The notes under the pieces: generated by a model
What the model was told of the DNA's origin: nothing
What the model saw: the letters and a program-made list of their open reading frames with translations, nothing else
The model's database searches: none
Assembly: GCA_025765595.1 (NCBI GenBank)
Contig: JAIVFH010000175.1
Location: 1-56,054, forward strand
Reading direction: 5' to 3'
Source: Obelidium mucronatum
Lineage: Eukaryota > Chytridiomycota > Chytridiomycetes > Chytridiales > Chytriomycetaceae
Length of the DNA: 56,054 bases
Made by a program: the position numbers and the translations under genes
Shown here: positions 9,597 to 20,091 of the stretch, one piece after another
How the letters are laid out: every line of letters starts with the position of its first letter
Numbering within the stretch: position 1 is the first letter of the stretch

Positions 9597-10972
9597 CTAA
9601 GCACTTTTTGAGTGAGTAACAAAAGCAACAGGTGCATTTTGCGTCAAGTCAGCGGTATCAGCGGCAGCGACAAGCCAAGACTCTTTTAAGCCAGGTTCCA
9701 TAGCCGGATTCTTCTGCTGAATCTTTTCCCCACTTCGCCTCTTCTTCCACCAAACCGCCAACGCCGCCAGAACCGAAACAAACACCAAACCACCTGCAAT
9801 TGAGCCAGTCAAAGCACCAACACTCGGATTGCTGCTTTTTGTAGTGGAATCAAGTCCCTCCGTTATCGAGTTTATCCCGTCGGAAAAGTTGGATATTCTG
9901 GTTTGTGCATTGCAAGTACCATCGAAACGCAAGTTGTGTGCCAAGACCGGCGGTCCTTGACAACCAGGTGAACCAAAGGCCGAAAACACTTTTGTTTGAC
10001 CATTCGAATCGATACTGCTATTCCAAGACGCTGTTCCAGGGAACAACGACGGCGAAAGGAAGCAATATCCGAAGCGGAATGAAAAGTACGCTTTGGGAAC
10101 TAGACAAAGTGAGTCGTAGTAAAATTTCTTCAGTGTGTGTGGTGATGTGGAAAAAGTTTCTTGTGTTATGGTTGGGAGGTCGGGTACGGAAGTGCACGAT
10201 ACAGAAAAGTAATCGGTTGCACCGTGAAATGCTGCGTTTTGTCCGCATGGCATTGGCTTGCAATCAATAAGTGCCGATGCATCTGAAACGCGAAATTTCG
10301 TTGACGTGTTGCCCTTTTAAGAACCAGAAAAATGAACTCACACCATAAGACCCCCTTTGTCTTGCAGTCGGATCCAGTATATAGAGTGCGTAGCTGCAGA
10401 CCCTTATAATTCATAACAGTAACATTGGAACCGGAGCTAATACAATTCGATGCATGGACAGATCCATATGGCTCAAAGCCGGCAAATTCTGAAATATGGA
10501 GTCAGCAAGAGTCTGGCAAGCAAGAAAAGGAACGCCGGAAAAAGAGGAACGATCCCTTACGTTGACATTTGTTGTCTGTGAAGGCCACCCAATTCATAGT
10601 CCCCGATTCAACATCTTCAGCAACCCTGAAAGAATTGTAAAGATATCCATCCCTTCTCGTTGTTTGAAATGTTTGGACGCAGACACCAAATGGATAATGG
10701 CTCCCAGAAGTTGGCTCACTTGAACAAGCTCCATTCGCCGACAAAGAGACAACTTGAGATACCGATGTCTTGAATATCCCACTTCCGTATTGCTTCGGAT
10801 CGCTTGTGCAGGCCGATGTGGAGTACCATCCAGGAAATCCGGGCATGGCAACGCAAGCCTCGGCTGATTTCGAAGGGACGCAATCGGTAGCGTTTGGATG
10901 AGAGTATTTGATTCGGATTGGTGTTGCGCATTGTGCGTCCAAGTAGCTGACGGTCGCAGTGAGAATGGCCAT
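9597..10972 (-). CDS. Cysteine-rich single-pass surface protein
   Basis: Exons 10972-10561, 10488-10342 and 10282-9597 give 414 aa. The first 330 residues hold many cysteines and Asn-Xaa-Ser/Thr sites (NAT, NVT, NSS) in a repeated layout, as in secreted or cell-surface domains; no named domain is recognised. One membrane helix lies at about 350-372 (GALTGSIAGGLVFVSVLAAL), then a WWKKRRS stop-transfer and a short cytoplasmic tail. This predicts a type I membrane protein. The N-terminus MAILTATVSYLDA is a weak signal peptide, so a 5' exon may be missing. Both introns have good GTAAGG/GTGAGT donors and keep frame. Confidence 0.65.
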
Positions 10973-11259
10973 TCAAGATCAAGCCAAAGATGGGTTAAAA
11001 AACAAAATTCCATTGCTTGTCAAACAGACGCCTCGAAAAGCCACTCCACCCTTCGTAACATTTATACTTTCTATGAGATTAGTAGTCCTTGGAGGTTTGG
11101 GCGCTAGTTGAACCCTCTTATTTCGTCCCAGTACGACTGCACTGCTGCAGTAAATCCAATGTCTAAACAAATTCAACGCGGTACACCGCGTCTTTGTATT
11201 GTTTTTTTTGTTTTTTTTTTGGAATCGAAAGTGAAAGACAAGCTTATCGTTAAATAAAA

Positions 11260-12929
11260 ATGCCCAAAGCACCGAAACCAAAACGATCCCAGGCACCACC
11301 CAGGAACCCCAAAACCTGCAAAACCTGCGGCCTCACAGGCCACGTTCTCCCCACCAGCAAGAAATGCAAAAACTACAACGCCGAGACAAAAGCGACCGCC
11401 AAAAAGCTCGCAAAGAAGAAGAGCAACATGTACGATAAGGTTGCCCTGCTAGACAACCCATACTTTCAAGAGTTTACCGAATTCATTACTGAGCAAGTGC
11501 GTGTGCAGCAAAAGATGGACGCGAGGGAGCCGTGGCCGTGGACGGAAAGTGAAGATATGCCTTGCTTGGGTGTCAGATATGTACCCTGGGTATGCAATGG
11601 AACCAAGGAAGCGACGTTCCGAGGGCGCGAGTCAAGCGATCCGCATTATTTATTTAATCTTTGGTTGCATGTGCTCTTGAACGATAAAGCGTCTGACGTG
11701 ATGGGATACGTGGATGAATTGGAACCGTGCTTGAACCAGTTTGAGAAATGGTCAGAGAAGGGGTATCAATGGCGGAGACTGAATGCAGCTACTATTGCAA
11801 TCAAGGATCACGTTATGCCGGAATTGTTGGAATTTAATTTTGGCGTGTCGGAGGAAACGTCATCAGATTTGTTCAAGGACTTTCCCGGCCAGAGACAAGT
11901 GTTTGATGCCATGAAAAAGTTTAAGCAATGCGGGGATTATTTTGCGTTTTATGGATCCGTTAAGTGTATTTTTTTTTTTTGTTGTGGTTTCTATGCTTGT
12001 ACCTTGTCGTGTTTTTGACCAATTGCAACAGTGCGACACAGCCAAACTAAGTGTTTCAAAGTATGATAAAACCCTCTGTCCACCCGGCAAAAGCGCTAAA
12101 CTCTTACTGGGCATGTTTGGGTTACCCAAAAACGCGAACGGCATGTCCTTCTGTCTTCGCATTGTCGGAGACCAAATCGCAAACACGCTCAACAATGGAT
12201 TCCCCGGAAAGCGATTGTGGCAAGAGGAAGGAGTTGAGCGGGAAATCAAGACGGAGGTTAAGTTGGAGCCAACTTTGGCTGAAGAACATGAAGGTGATGC
12301 TTCACAGGCTCCGACGCTTGAGGAATCCGATGAGCTTTTGGCGGATGAGAGTGATGAAATGGTTGATGATTCTGAGGATCGAGTTGTGTTGGAAGAGGAT
12401 TTGCATGTTGAATGGAATCGCGAAAGCTCAGCCGAATGCGTCGAAGAGGACATGCCTATTATTGTAAGTTACGCTTCTTTTTTTTTGGATCTCGCTCAAT
12501 CGGCTTACTCTGTGAATTAGAAACTTGAGTCAACAGAACAAGTGAGTCCCCTTCTTTTTTAAATACAACCCAAAATTCAACAACCTCCCACCCAATTATA
12601 ATTAGAATCCAGAAGTCAAGAAAGAGAACGTCAAGTATTCATACCTTTTGCCTCTATGGCCTGTTGAGATTGATGATTTGTCGTATTGGTTCCATCATGA
12701 GATTCTGAAGCCACGATGGAAACTTCAAGAACCCGAACGTGACGTAAAAAAGGAACATGTCAAGAAGGAACCAAAAGTTAGGACGGAGGAAGACTCGGAA
12801 AGTGATTCCGAGTTGTCTGAAATGGAAGAAGTAGAAGCCGATGATAATTCTGATTCTAATTCAGATGATGATGACAACGAGTCCTCATCTTCTGACGAAT
12901 CGGACTTTTATATTCTGATCGAGGATTGA
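11260..12929 (+). CDS. TAF1-type zinc-knuckle family protein, copy B
   Basis: Exons 11260-11958, 12032-12463, 12521-12541 and 12606-12929 give 491 aa. It parallels copy A: knuckle CKTCGLTGHVLPTSKKC (about 21-37), the shared central domain (RGRESSDPHYLFNLWLH), the CPPGKSAKLLLGMFG segment, then an acidic tail ending SDESDFYILIED. Exon 3 is a 21-nt micro-exon (KLESTEQ) missing from copy A. The region between the conserved blocks is longer and more acidic (many Asp/Glu). Donor GTTAAG at 11959 matches copy A's GTTGAG at the same codon, which supports the exon-1 boundary. No enzyme motif is visible. Confidence 0.75.
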
Positions 12930-13019
12930 AGTCATTAATTGTGTGGAGATTGTCCGAATCCTAACAAAAAAAAAACCAACTTTGAAAACCCTGAGATACA
13001 TACAGACAACACCAAAAAA

Positions 13020-13856
13020 ATGTTTTCCGGTGGCAGCCAAGACATGCCCTCCGACTATCAACCGAAATTCAGCTGTGATCGGCTGCGTCGTCGAATCAAC
13101 GAGTTCCTTGCGCAGAAGACTATGACCCAGACCGAGTTTCTTCGTCAGACGCAAACCAACTCAAACAGCTTCCGCCGCTTCATGTCATACAAGGGCGCAC
13201 ATAAAGGAAACGGGATTGGTCTTTATGTGACTGGGAGCTGGTTCTTTGATGTAATAGGGAGAGTGTCTTTGTTTTAGTTTATGATTCTACCTAACTTATT
13301 CGTAAAAACCACCTAAAAGTGTCTTGATCGTAAAATCAAGGCCGAGAAGGCAAGTGCAGGCGGCGGTAGCAAGAGCAAGACGGCCAAGAGCGAAGCGGAG
13401 AGCTTATTTGCCAAAATTGCTGCTGCCGAACTTCCTGCTGATCAAGCCATCTACGACGATTGCGATGTTGTCAGACAAAAGATCTTTGAGGTTTCTTTCT
13501 CCATCGACATTTTTATCTTTAGTTTGATGCTCTTTATATTGATGGAAAAGCGCGTTTCATTTTTTTTTTTTTTTTTTTTGGTCAAGTTCCTTGCGATAGA
13601 TGGCGTGACCAAGACTGCATTGCTACGTGCCATGGGAAATGTGAATGGAAACTCGCTTGCTCCTTTTCTCTCTGCTAAAGGTCCAACGGCTGGATGTAAC
13701 AATTTGACTTATCGTGCAGCATACACGTTTTTCGAACGCAAGAGAATCGCTTTCGATGAGCCAAAGACAGCCAAGCGTATCAAGGCGGAGCAAGAGCATG
13801 CGGGAGGCTTTGCGACCGAAAAGGAGAGAAAGTTTGGATGGGTTATGAATGTTTAA
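13020..13856 (+). CDS. Protein with two DUF7726 domains
   Basis: Exons 13020-13250, 13320-13490 and 13587-13856 give 223 aa. Two copies of a fungal domain of unknown function are recognisable: CDRLRRRINEFLAQKTMTQT...FMSYKGAHKGNG (about 18-68) and CDVVRQKIFEFLAIDGVTKT...FLSAKGPTAGCNN (about 126-174). Each starts with a Cys-Asp, has a short helix set, and ends in a K-G-x-x-x-G motif followed by an aromatic helix (AAYTFFERKRI). The lysine/serine-rich linker is low complexity. The layout resembles small helical DNA-binding modules but binding is not shown. It follows zinc-knuckle copy B on the same strand after 90 bp. Confidence 0.7.
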
Positions 13857-13940
13857 TCAATCTACTTTGCAAAGTCGTTGTAATGGAAGCGTATTGGACA
13901 AGTGATTTCGTTGGAGTGTTCTTTTTGATAAAACTTGGTG

Positions 13941-15296
13941 TCATTTCTCCTTTGCTGACGCTGCAAGAACATTGTCGACCACTTTGTGATCATCGCCATC
14001 AACAATATCCTTGCTGCCGGCAGTATCCCGCTTTTTCTCGGCATCATCCTCAAAGAGGTACGCGTCAATCTCTTCCCTTGTCAAATCAGATACCGCGAAT
14101 CCTTCTTCGCATGAAAACCGCGAAAACATTCGTGGATAGCTTCTCTGGACATCAAACTCATCCCTCGTAACTTTTTGCACAAACATTCCAAGTCGCTCCA
14201 ACGCAAGTTCAGCCAATGGAAGAAAGTTGTTGAACATTTGAAAGACATGCACCATGGCGTCATACATTTCCAGCTGTATCGGACTCTCTTTGAAAACGCG
14301 ACTGACAAAGACCAGATTTTCATCGCGCATTCGCTCGCACTCGCCGATATGGATCAATAGAGGACACATGGATCGGGCTGGATCTTCTTTTGCAAACAAA
14401 GGGCTCACTAGTGGGTTCGTGAGGAATGAGTTGTCTTTGACATAATAATGGCTGCGGGTATCAGACAACATTTTCCCCCTCATTCGATCAGGTAGATAAT
14501 CCCACTTTCCGTTTGACTGGTAGCTTCGAGTGCTGTGGGTGAGGTCCAGCCATGGCGAAATGAGGCCTGCACCGCCTGGCATTTGTAATCCGAATTCAGC
14601 GCCGTGATCGCGAAGCCAGAGGAGCAGGGCAAGCGTCAAGCCGCCGCCCGCCGAATCGCCCATGATGACCACTTTCTTTGGGTTGTATTTGGTCAGGTTC
14701 AGCTCGCCCGGCGGGTTTGTCAGGAACGCGTAGGCGGAGATTGCGTCGTGCAGCGCCAACGGAAAGACGTGTTCGGGCGCCAGACGGTAGTCGACGGACA
14801 GCACGCGGCAGTTTGCGTACTTTGCGATCTTCCACGTGATGCCGCGGTGGGTCTTGCGCGACGCGAAGCAGTAGCCGCCGCCGTGGAAGTACAGCACGAC
14901 TGTGGGGCACTCAGCCGACTCGTCCCACGCGACCCACTCCGCCTTCACGACGCCCTCCGCTTCTGATTGGTCCATCGCCGGCAGCACCACGTCGGCGCGC
15001 CGCGGGATGTATTCCTTGGCGATCGCGACGCGCAGACTCGTCGGCACGGCGCCCAGCCCCTCGACGGCGCGCAGCCGCCGGAACGACGCCGCGTCGGCGC
15101 CGGCGCTGTTGAGCGTCGCGAGCAGCGCACGCAGCCCGACCACAGACGTCGCGAGCGCCGCCGGCCACAGCGGGTGCGCCGCCGGCGCCGCTTCGTTCCG
15201 CTCCGGCGGCGGCGGCGGCGTGGCGGCCCGCTCCGGCGTGGCGGCCCGCTCCGGCTGCTCCCTGCTGGCCGTCCAGATGCGTCGGAGTGAAAACAT
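13941..15296 (-). CDS. HSL-type alpha/beta hydrolase, copy B
   Basis: Single exon, 451 aa, paralogue of the gene at 1115-2794. HGGGYC lies at about 138-143 and GDSAGGG with Ser about 215. The acid is likely in ECERMRDE and the histidine in VHVFQMF. The splice position of copy A (after RSHY) is continuous here, so one copy gained or lost the intron. It lacks copy A's long Ser/Arg-rich N-terminal extension and has a short Pro/Glu/Arg-rich start instead. No signal peptide. The 5' half is strongly GC-rich. Its ATG is only 45 bp after the stop of the farnesyltransferase gene on the same strand. Confidence 0.85.
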   Translation of the reverse strand: MFSLRRIWTASREQPERAATPERAATPPPPPERNEAAPAAHPLWPAALATSVVGLRALLATLNSAGADAASFRRLRAVEGLGAVPTSLRVAIAKEYIPRRADVVLPAMDQSEAEGVVKAEWVAWDESAECPTVVLYFHGGGYCFASRKTHRGITWKIAKYANCRVLSVDYRLAPEHVFPLALHDAISAYAFLTNPPGELNLTKYNPKKVVIMGDSAGGGLTLALLLWLRDHGAEFGLQMPGGAGLISPWLDLTHSTRSYQSNGKWDYLPDRMRGKMLSDTRSHYYVKDNSFLTNPLVSPLFAKEDPARSMCPLLIHIGECERMRDENLVFVSRVFKESPIQLEMYDAMVHVFQMFNNFLPLAELALERLGMFVQKVTRDEFDVQRSYPRMFSRFSCEEGFAVSDLTREEIDAYLFEDDAEKKRDTAGSKDIVDGDDHKVVDNVLAASAKEK

Positions 15297-15341
15297 TTCG
15301 GGAAATTAAAATTAAAGCGCATTCGAACCTTCAATGTTACT

Positions 15342-17201
15342 TTATTGAAAATAGCTGCGAATTCGATCCACGTATTCCATCCGAATATTGTGCACGGGAT
15401 GCGTGGCAGGCTGTCGAATTCCAGTTGTGTTAAAAAAAAACACCTGTTCGATACTTTGAAAATACAAACCAATTCATTCGTTGCATCTCCGACAATCAAC
15501 GTATTTGGAGACAACACAAAGTCCTGCAGCTCCAGCGACCATGAATAATTGTGCTGTGCGATAGACAGTCCAGACAAACAATAGCAGGAGTGATAGTAGT
15601 CAGGATGTCTTGTAACATGACGAAATCAATAATCTTCGCATAGGATGGGTTCCATCACATTACACTCACTTTCCAGGTTTATCCCTGAGTCCGCCCTTGG
15701 GAGCTTGACAACAAATCAAAACGTATTCTTGAAGGGCATCTGTTAATGGGTAAAACACGTATGTTAAGATTCCGCAAAAACTATGGAATTTCAATTTGGT
15801 ATTGTACCTCGATTCATAAGGTTTTTGAAAGCGGGGGAATCATTTGGCCAACCAGGATCTGAGGAAAATCAATCAACAACAAAGATTACGTGACAGGAAA
15901 GTTTGTAATACATACTTCCATCGCTTCTTGAAGCAATAGCATCTAGAATCGGGAAAAGACCGCCCATCCACTAGTTTTATAGTATTAAAGACAGATCGAA
16001 CAAAGAATTCCTTGCCTTACAAATGAATAACAACCGTCAACGAGCTTATTCGTTCTGCCTTGAAACCCTCCTTCGAGCTCCATTTGACGCGACACTGCCC
16101 AGTGCTTTCAAACCAAACCATCAGTATTCTTTTATCCACGAGAAAAAAATTCGACATACAGTCAAAGTCCGCATATTCAACAAGTCTGTTTCTTGCAAGA
16201 TTTCGATGGCAGCGATTCCACAAAACGTGTATCCGCCATGCCCTTCAACTCCCGGGAACGCGCCAATTCCACCCTCATACGTTTGACACGACGCAATGAA
16301 TGATCCCATATTATCCGTTAACGAAGGAGTCAGAAGATTTAGCAATCGGCATACAGACGCAACACAATAGCTGGCCCTGGAAAACGGAAATTCAAGGAAA
16401 TCACGCCGTCAGAAATAGTCGTTTTAGTTGGCATCCACCCCCCCATACCGCACATCTACTTCTCCTCCATGATGCATGATAAATGATCCGTTTGGTTGCT
16501 TCAAAGACATCATCCATGAATAGAGCTTCTTTCTGTGAAATTGTGACCGGTAATACATGAGATCATCAGAGAACCGACAAGGATTTCAAAGTGTTGATTA
16601 AACCTGTCGATGCAATCAAAAGCCTCGTCTGATCCAACAACAGCTAATGCATGCACTGCAGCATAAGTAGTGGCCAAATGAGGTTCCTGTCCCGGTCCAC
16701 CACCGAATCCACCTTTTTGATCATCTTGACATCGGTTCAAAGTATCCACAGCTCTGCGTTCAAAGCCAAAAAACCAAAAAATTCGAAACGTTAGTTAGCT
16801 ATCTCCCATGAACGACTGTTTTTTTTTCGTTCTTTTTTGTTTCCCGTACCGTTCTTGTTCTTCTGGCGTCAGTACTTCATTCAACAAGTCAAGCGCTTGA
16901 AGAATCCAAAACAGAATCCACGGCTTCGAGGCATCCAGCGATACAAACCCACGACTGAGTCCAACGAGGCCTTTCCGCAAGAACTGGATATGCAACGACC
17001 GTGTGAGTGTAATCCTGTGGGAAGGTGGTGTTTCAGCGATTTGGTGGTGTCCCATGCAAACAAGCCCTCTCTCTACCTGCTTGTTGCCTGTGGATCCTGC
17101 CATTGCGAAAGAAGCTCAAAGACTGAATCTTCGGTTTCGGTTTGAAGAAGAGATGTTTCGGTTGCATGGCCGTCATCGCAAAGACCCCAACGTTGATCCA
17201 T
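15342..17201 (-). CDS. RAM1: Protein farnesyltransferase subunit beta
   Basis: Eleven exons: 17201-17077, 17014-16850, 16753-16604, 16532-16449, 16376-16160, 16104-16021, 15970-15916, 15858-15808, 15739-15670, 15608-15470 and 15410-15342; 402 aa. The enzyme attaches farnesyl to CaaX-box cysteines of Ras-like proteins and acts with an alpha subunit. Prenyltransferase repeats are clear: LDASKPWILFWILQAL, GGFGGGPGQEPHLATTYAAV, YEGGIGAFPGVEGHGGYTFC. Zinc ligands are visible as Asp and Cys in LVDGCYSF and His in DYYHSCYCLSGL. The end THPVHNIRMEYV matches the family. All junctions keep frame, although no single frame is longer than about 80 codons, so this gene is easily missed. Confidence 0.92.
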
Positions 17202-17240
17202 TTTTTTTAAACAGAGAATTAAAAATTAAAACAATCTCTG

Positions 17241-18188
17241 CTATAAATAACTTGACATGGTTTCGTTCAAACTTTGTGTAAAAGCGGTTGATGTACATGC
17301 ATCAAAACAACACTGGACAACATAAAATAAAAGGCCATAGACTATCGAAAAACTTGATCCTCCTGATATTCTTGAAGATTCAAATACAGCTTTTCGCTTC
17401 TCCAAAGCAAGCCATTCATGTCGATAAAATATAAACTGCCAGTCTGTCGCATTCGAGAGGACCCCCCACACATTGCAGTTCTCTTTTCCAGCATCCTTTC
17501 TTGACTTGTACAGAGTGGATGTTTCAGCAACGCACTGGTAGTAATCATTTTCGGTCAAATCCGCCTTGGCATCAACGACTGCCAGATGAAGTTCCTGTGG
17601 AGGCGCTTTTTGAGAAGACGTGAAGGGTTTTCTTCTTGTAACCAGCAGTGTAATCAGCTTGGCCACCGAGCTTGCGCTTCTTGGTACCAATTGTAGTAAC
17701 CACTTCAAATGGAAGCTCTGTATAGATTTTCAGTGAATCCTTGAAGTCCTTGTTGTCGACAATATCAAAAACTCATTCAGAATGCTGCGGCGCCCAGCCT
17801 CGTTCTTCATGTGAAATATTCGCACTGCCTTTTTCGAAGCGACTGCGAAACGAGTCTGATGGAATAACTGGCGCAAATGGCGGCTTCCACAAACGATATG
17901 TTCAAGTGTCGATCCCAGTGACACTCGATATCCACTCTTCATCCGCTTCTTTGAAGGACTTTTGATTCTGGTTCAGCGTCGTCTTTTGTTTGGATGCGGA
18001 TCAGATCTGTCCAGAATGCTTTGTCAGTCTTGAGCTCCACCAAAGTGTCTTGACACCACTTCAGTTCAATCTGATCGTCCGTGCTCAGTCCACCATCACA
18101 TGCATACTTCTTCTTCAGGCTCTTTTTATTTTGTTTCTCGGCTTTGATTTTGGTCTCGACGGCTTTGAGTTTCGATATGAAATCCATT
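17241..18188 (-). pseudogene. Broken gene with PD-(D/E)XK nuclease-like domain
   Basis: Reads from ATG at 18188 (MDFISKLKAVETKIKAEKQN) but needs a frame change near 17955, passes two in-frame TGA codons, and changes frame again near 17610. The last part reads LHLAVVDAKADLTENDYYQC then NVWGVLSNATDWQFIFY. The D-x-K, Q-x-x-x-E and GxxSNxxxWxF pattern matches the PD-(D/E)XK nuclease-like domain found in fungal crinkler-type and mobile-element-linked proteins. Splicing does not repair it because the breaks lack GT..AG pairs. I call it a pseudogene; function of the intact ancestor is not known. Confidence 0.6.
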
Positions 18189-18273
18189 TTTGGAAAGGTT
18201 TTGTTTGACTTTAAATGTTTAATACTTAAGTTAAAAATATGTTTTACTTGATTTACTATATTATCCATTTTTT

Positions 18274-19737
18274 TCAAAGATACCACTTTGACCACAAAGC
18301 CTTCTCTTGATCATCCTTGAAATCAGGAACAAACTGAATCATCTTCACCTCCTCAACAAACCCTTCCTTTTCCGCATCGGGGACCTCCAAATTCTTGCTA
18401 AACGTCCGAAACACCATCGTAGGGATTTTACCCCTTTCCACGCCCTTCCCGAGTCCCTTTGTCTGCACAACACGTACCAAATTGTTGTGCTCGCACAACT
18501 CGATGGACGCAGTAAAGTAAAAACAGCGAATGTGTTGGATCCCGGCTTTCTGGGCCACAGTAATGTATTCCTTGCGAACAGCGGCGGTGGGGTTCGTGTT
18601 GTCAACGACAACGGATTTACCCGACTCGAGGCTTTCCAAGGTTACTTGAAGGCATTTTTTACGGTCTTTGAGGGTGTCTTGGTTGACGTGAATGTATCCG
18701 TGAGGGAGGAGGTGTTTTTTCGTGAAACTTGTTTTGCCGCTTGCAGGAGGTCCCTTGGGAATTGAGAAAGTCAATGCAATTTGAAAAAAATATATATTCA
18801 AAAACAGGCAATACCACAAGTAGAATCAGTTCCGGTCCCTCCAAATTCTCAGGAATTAAAGGTGTTGCAGAAGGCGTATACAACTCTGCATTAAACTCAA
18901 AATGCAAAGGGTCAAAGTCCCATTTCTGCGGTAAATGCTGGATTGCATTATGATCGATATCGTAAAACGTCTCTGGAATATAGAATTTGATTCCCAAATT
19001 CAAGGCGAGTCTGTAATCTCCAGCCGAATGATCTTTCTTAACCGGTTTCCCTTTCTCGGTGCGTTCAGGCCGACCTGCCGCGTCTCCAACGTAAAATGAA
19101 ACGCTGAGATCAGGCGCAATGTTGTCGTTGCAATGAGAAACCAAGTATTCCCACATTCCCGTCTGTGGTTTCCGAAAGTGGCTTTCGTCCAAAGCGGCGA
19201 GAATTAACAGGGGAATTCCAAGAGAGCCTTGAAAAAATATTAGTAGGTTGTTAGACTCCTGTCCATTTGTCTCCAAACATTGTTACCAGCAACTTCAGCC
19301 ACTTTCCCTTTGAATATCTCCTCCTTTGTATGAGAACCTCCCTTCTTTCCAGCCGCTTCAAGCAAATTCTTTTGATTTGAAATAATAACGATCCTGAAGC
19401 CATCGTTATAGTGCTGCAAAATCTTTTCGCGAGTGTTTGTTGGATGCACAAAGCGCCAATCCTGTGGCGTCTTGCTGAACACGTGCGTTCCTTTCGTAAA
19501 GGTAATCGTATCGTCAAAGTCAAAAGCAGCAATCTTGCAGCTTGAGGTTTGGTCCAAGTGTTTGCCGACGAGGAGGCTGCCGTTGCCTTCGACTTTCCAG
19601 GTTATATGGCCGGTTGCTGGTTTTTGGTTGTTTGCGGCTGCAAAGAAGGGATGCGTTGCTTTTTCCTTCTTGTGTGGGGGTGCTGATGCTGTTGATGTTG
19701 TGGTTGTGGATGGGTTGAGAGGTCGTTTGGGTGGCAT
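18274..19737 (-). CDS. PNKP: Polynucleotide kinase 3'-phosphatase
   Basis: Exons 19737-19287, 19227-18815 and 18753-18274 give 447 aa. The enzyme restores 3'-OH and 5'-phosphate at DNA breaks. The phosphatase domain has the HAD motif FDFDDT (DxDxT kept; most relatives have Gly at the fourth position) at about 73-78, then VIISNQ, HFRKPQTGMWEYL and SFYVGDAAGRP. The kinase domain has a P-loop GPPASGKTSF and a DNTNPT motif. There is no N-terminal FHA domain; the first 45 residues are Ser/Thr/Lys-rich with a possible nuclear signal (PPHKKEK). Length and order match fungal and protist PNKP. Confidence 0.92.
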
Positions 19738-19744
19738 TTTTTAT

Positions 19745-19985
19745 TGTAGTCCTCAATCCTCGATTACAAATATAAAAGTCACATTCGCCTTCTTCTTCTT
19801 CTCCTTCTTCTCCATCCTCTCCTGCCTCGCTTTCAGATAACTCGAGTTCATAGTCTTCGAACTTCTCCACTTTTGGTTCCAGTACATCATCACATTTGGC
19901 TTTTTGGAGGTCCGATCGCGGTTTCAAAATATCATTATGGAAGTGGTGCCAGTTCCTCAATCTCAAGCGGCCATAGATATCTTGG
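19745..19985 (-). pseudogene. Relic of the zinc-knuckle family C-terminus
   Basis: The minus strand encodes YLWPLEIEELA, then after a frame change HFHNDILKPRSDLQKAK, an acidic Glu-rich stretch, and CDFYI. This matches the last exon of copies A and B (LLPLWPVEIDRLAYNFHNDILKPRW ... SDFYILIED, shown here in parts: PLWPVEID, FHNDILKPR, DFYILIED). A second frame change lies near the end, where ATTTGTAATCGAGGATTGA replaces the family's ATTCTGATCGAGGATTGA. No knuckle or central domain is present. It abuts the PNKP start codon. Confidence 0.7.
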
Positions 19986-20091
19986 CGTGGCTTCTTATTT
20001 TAATTAAAATAATAATCACAAGCTGAAACACTTCATACCTCAAAAAAAAAGTGACCATCATCGTGCTAACACAACACAAAAACTCGGATCT

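Noticed and set aside
14596..15577. Long frames overlapping the 5' half of hydrolase B on both strands
   Set aside because: Same GC-rich shadow effect; the part above 15342 belongs to the last exons of farnesyltransferase beta.
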